A DNA stretch of 15,424 bases from Roseburia sp. CAG:303 (GTDB lineage Bacteria > Bacillota > Clostridia > Lachnospirales > Lachnospiraceae), in NCBI GenBank assembly GCA_000437755.1, contig FR900134.1, positions 7,870-23,293 on the forward strand. The letters run 5' to 3'. Position 1 is the first letter of the stretch. The number at the start of each line of letters is the position of its first letter. Made by a program: the position numbers and the translations under genes. Under the pieces are notes generated by a model. That model was not told the origin of the DNA. It searched no databases and worked only from the letters and a program-made list of their open reading frames with translations. Positions 14,637 to 15,424 of the stretch are shown one piece after another.

Positions 14637-15424
14637 TTAATCTTCCAGATATTTTTTCAGAAACTTTCCTGTATAAGACTGGTCACACTGTACGATTTCT
14701 TCCGGAGTTCCTGTTGCAATCACAGTTCCTCCCCTGTCACCGCCTTCCGGTCCGATATCTATGATATAATCCGCGGTTTTTATAACATCCAGATTATGTT
14801 CTATGACGATTACCGTATTTCCGCCGTCCGATAATTTTCTTAAAATCTCGACCAGCTTATGCACATCGGCAAAGTGCAGTCCCGTTGTCGGCTCATCCAG
14901 AATATAGATGGTTTTTCCTGTGCTTTTGCGGCTCAATTCCGTTGCCAGTTTTACACGCTGTGCTTCTCCTCCGGATAATGTCGTGGATGGCTGTCCCAGC
15001 TTGATATAGGAAAGTCCAACCTCATTTAAAGTCGCTATTTTCCGGTAAATGGACGGTACGTTTTCAAAAAATACCATCGCTTCTTCCACCGTCATGTCCA
15101 GTACGTCAAAAATACTTTTTCCCTTGTATTTTACATCCAGGGTTTCTCTGTTGTAGCGTTTTCCTCCGCATACTTCACATGGAACATAGACATCCGGCAG
15201 GAAATGCATCTCTATCTTGATAATACCGTCACCGCTGCAGGCTTCACATCTTCCGCCCTTTACATTAAAACTGAAACGTCCCTTTGTATATCCATGCATT
15301 TTCGCATCCTGCGTGGAAGCAAACAAATCACGGATTAAATCAAATACTCCGGTGTAGGTTGCCGGATTGGAGCGCGGTGTTCTTCCGATTGGAGCCTGGT
15401 CGATGGCGATTACCTTGTCGAGCT
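14637..15424 (-). CDS. uvrA: Excinuclease ABC subunit A, C-terminal part (5' end beyond window)
   Basis: The frame is open from the right edge to the stop at 14637, about 261 codons of a protein usually near 940 residues. The first visible residues (VIAIDQAPIGRTPRSNPATY) are the conserved UvrA segment before the second zinc module. Then come the four cysteines of CEAC...CEVC, the ABC signature LSGGEAQRVKLA, Walker B IYILDEPTTGLH and the switch histidine in VIEHNLDVI. UvrA is the damage-recognition ATPase of nucleotide excision repair, working with UvrB in the cytoplasm. The frame continues upstream of the internal TTG at 15326, so that codon is not the real start. The ClC gene follows 20 bp downstream. 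Confidence 0.98.
   Translation of the reverse strand, partial: LDKVIAIDQAPIGRTPRSNPATYTGVFDLIRDLFASTQDAKMHGYTKGRFSFNVKGGRCEACSGDGIIKIEMHFLPDVYVPCEVCGGKRYNRETLDVKYKGKSIFDVLDMTVEEAMVFFENVPSIYRKIATLNEVGLSYIKLGQPSTTLSGGEAQRVKLATELSRKSTGKTIYILDEPTTGLHFADVHKLVEILRKLSDGGNTVIVIEHNLDVIKTADYIIDIGPEGGDRGGTVIATGTPEEIVQCDQSYTGKFLKKYLED

Overview
The window looks like a chromosomal segment from a low-G+C Clostridia, most likely a gut Lachnospiraceae. This is inferred from strong AGGAG-type ribosome binding sites, the AT-rich exopolysaccharide genes, the integrase style at the locus head, and the mix of AAA-ATPase/PD-(D/E)XK, aldolase-domain and ClC proteins. No 16S rRNA or other taxonomic marker is present, so the genus is not assigned. 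Every convincing gene lies on the minus strand, so transcription runs from high to low coordinates.

Right flank (about 15424 to 10313, moderate G+C): the C-terminal part of uvrA, a ClC-family channel/transporter 20 bp behind it, and an intrinsic terminator. Then comes an HMGL-like aldolase-domain gene whose promoter region carries a perfect 18-bp inverted repeat resembling an operator. Next is an AAA-ATPase-like/PD-(D/E)XK protein with its own extended -10 promoter and a terminator hairpin directly after its stop codon.

Switch region (about 10312 to 8877): a 0.5-kb non-coding stretch precedes a tyrosine-recombinase-family gene. It holds two inverted 20-bp arms (18/20 matching, 14 bp perfect; 9955-9974 and 10269-10288) with 294 bp between them. 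Between the arms lie a strong promoter now pointing at the recombinase gene and a rho-independent terminator now pointing the other way. Flipping the segment would remove the promoter and turn the terminator toward the operon. This is the layout of a phase-variable promoter. The adjacent recombinase-like protein keeps the tyrosine, one arginine and one histidine but has lost three other active-site residues. It may therefore be a regulator or an unusual enzyme, with the flipping done by another recombinase.

Polysaccharide operon (8844 to the left edge, strikingly AT-rich): two GT4 glycosyltransferases separated by a 339-bp stretch of apparent gene debris, a Wzy-like polymerase, a GT2 glycosyltransferase, a hexapeptide-repeat acetyltransferase, an acyltransferase-3 membrane protein, a GT52/sialyltransferase-like protein, and a partial QueC-like PP-loop ATPase with a cysteine zinc motif. 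Short gaps, small overlaps and the absence of internal terminators indicate one long transcript starting at the invertible promoter. Together the genes would assemble, decorate and polymerise a surface polysaccharide. No priming sugar transferase, flippase or chain-length regulator is in the window; these are presumably beyond the left edge or elsewhere.
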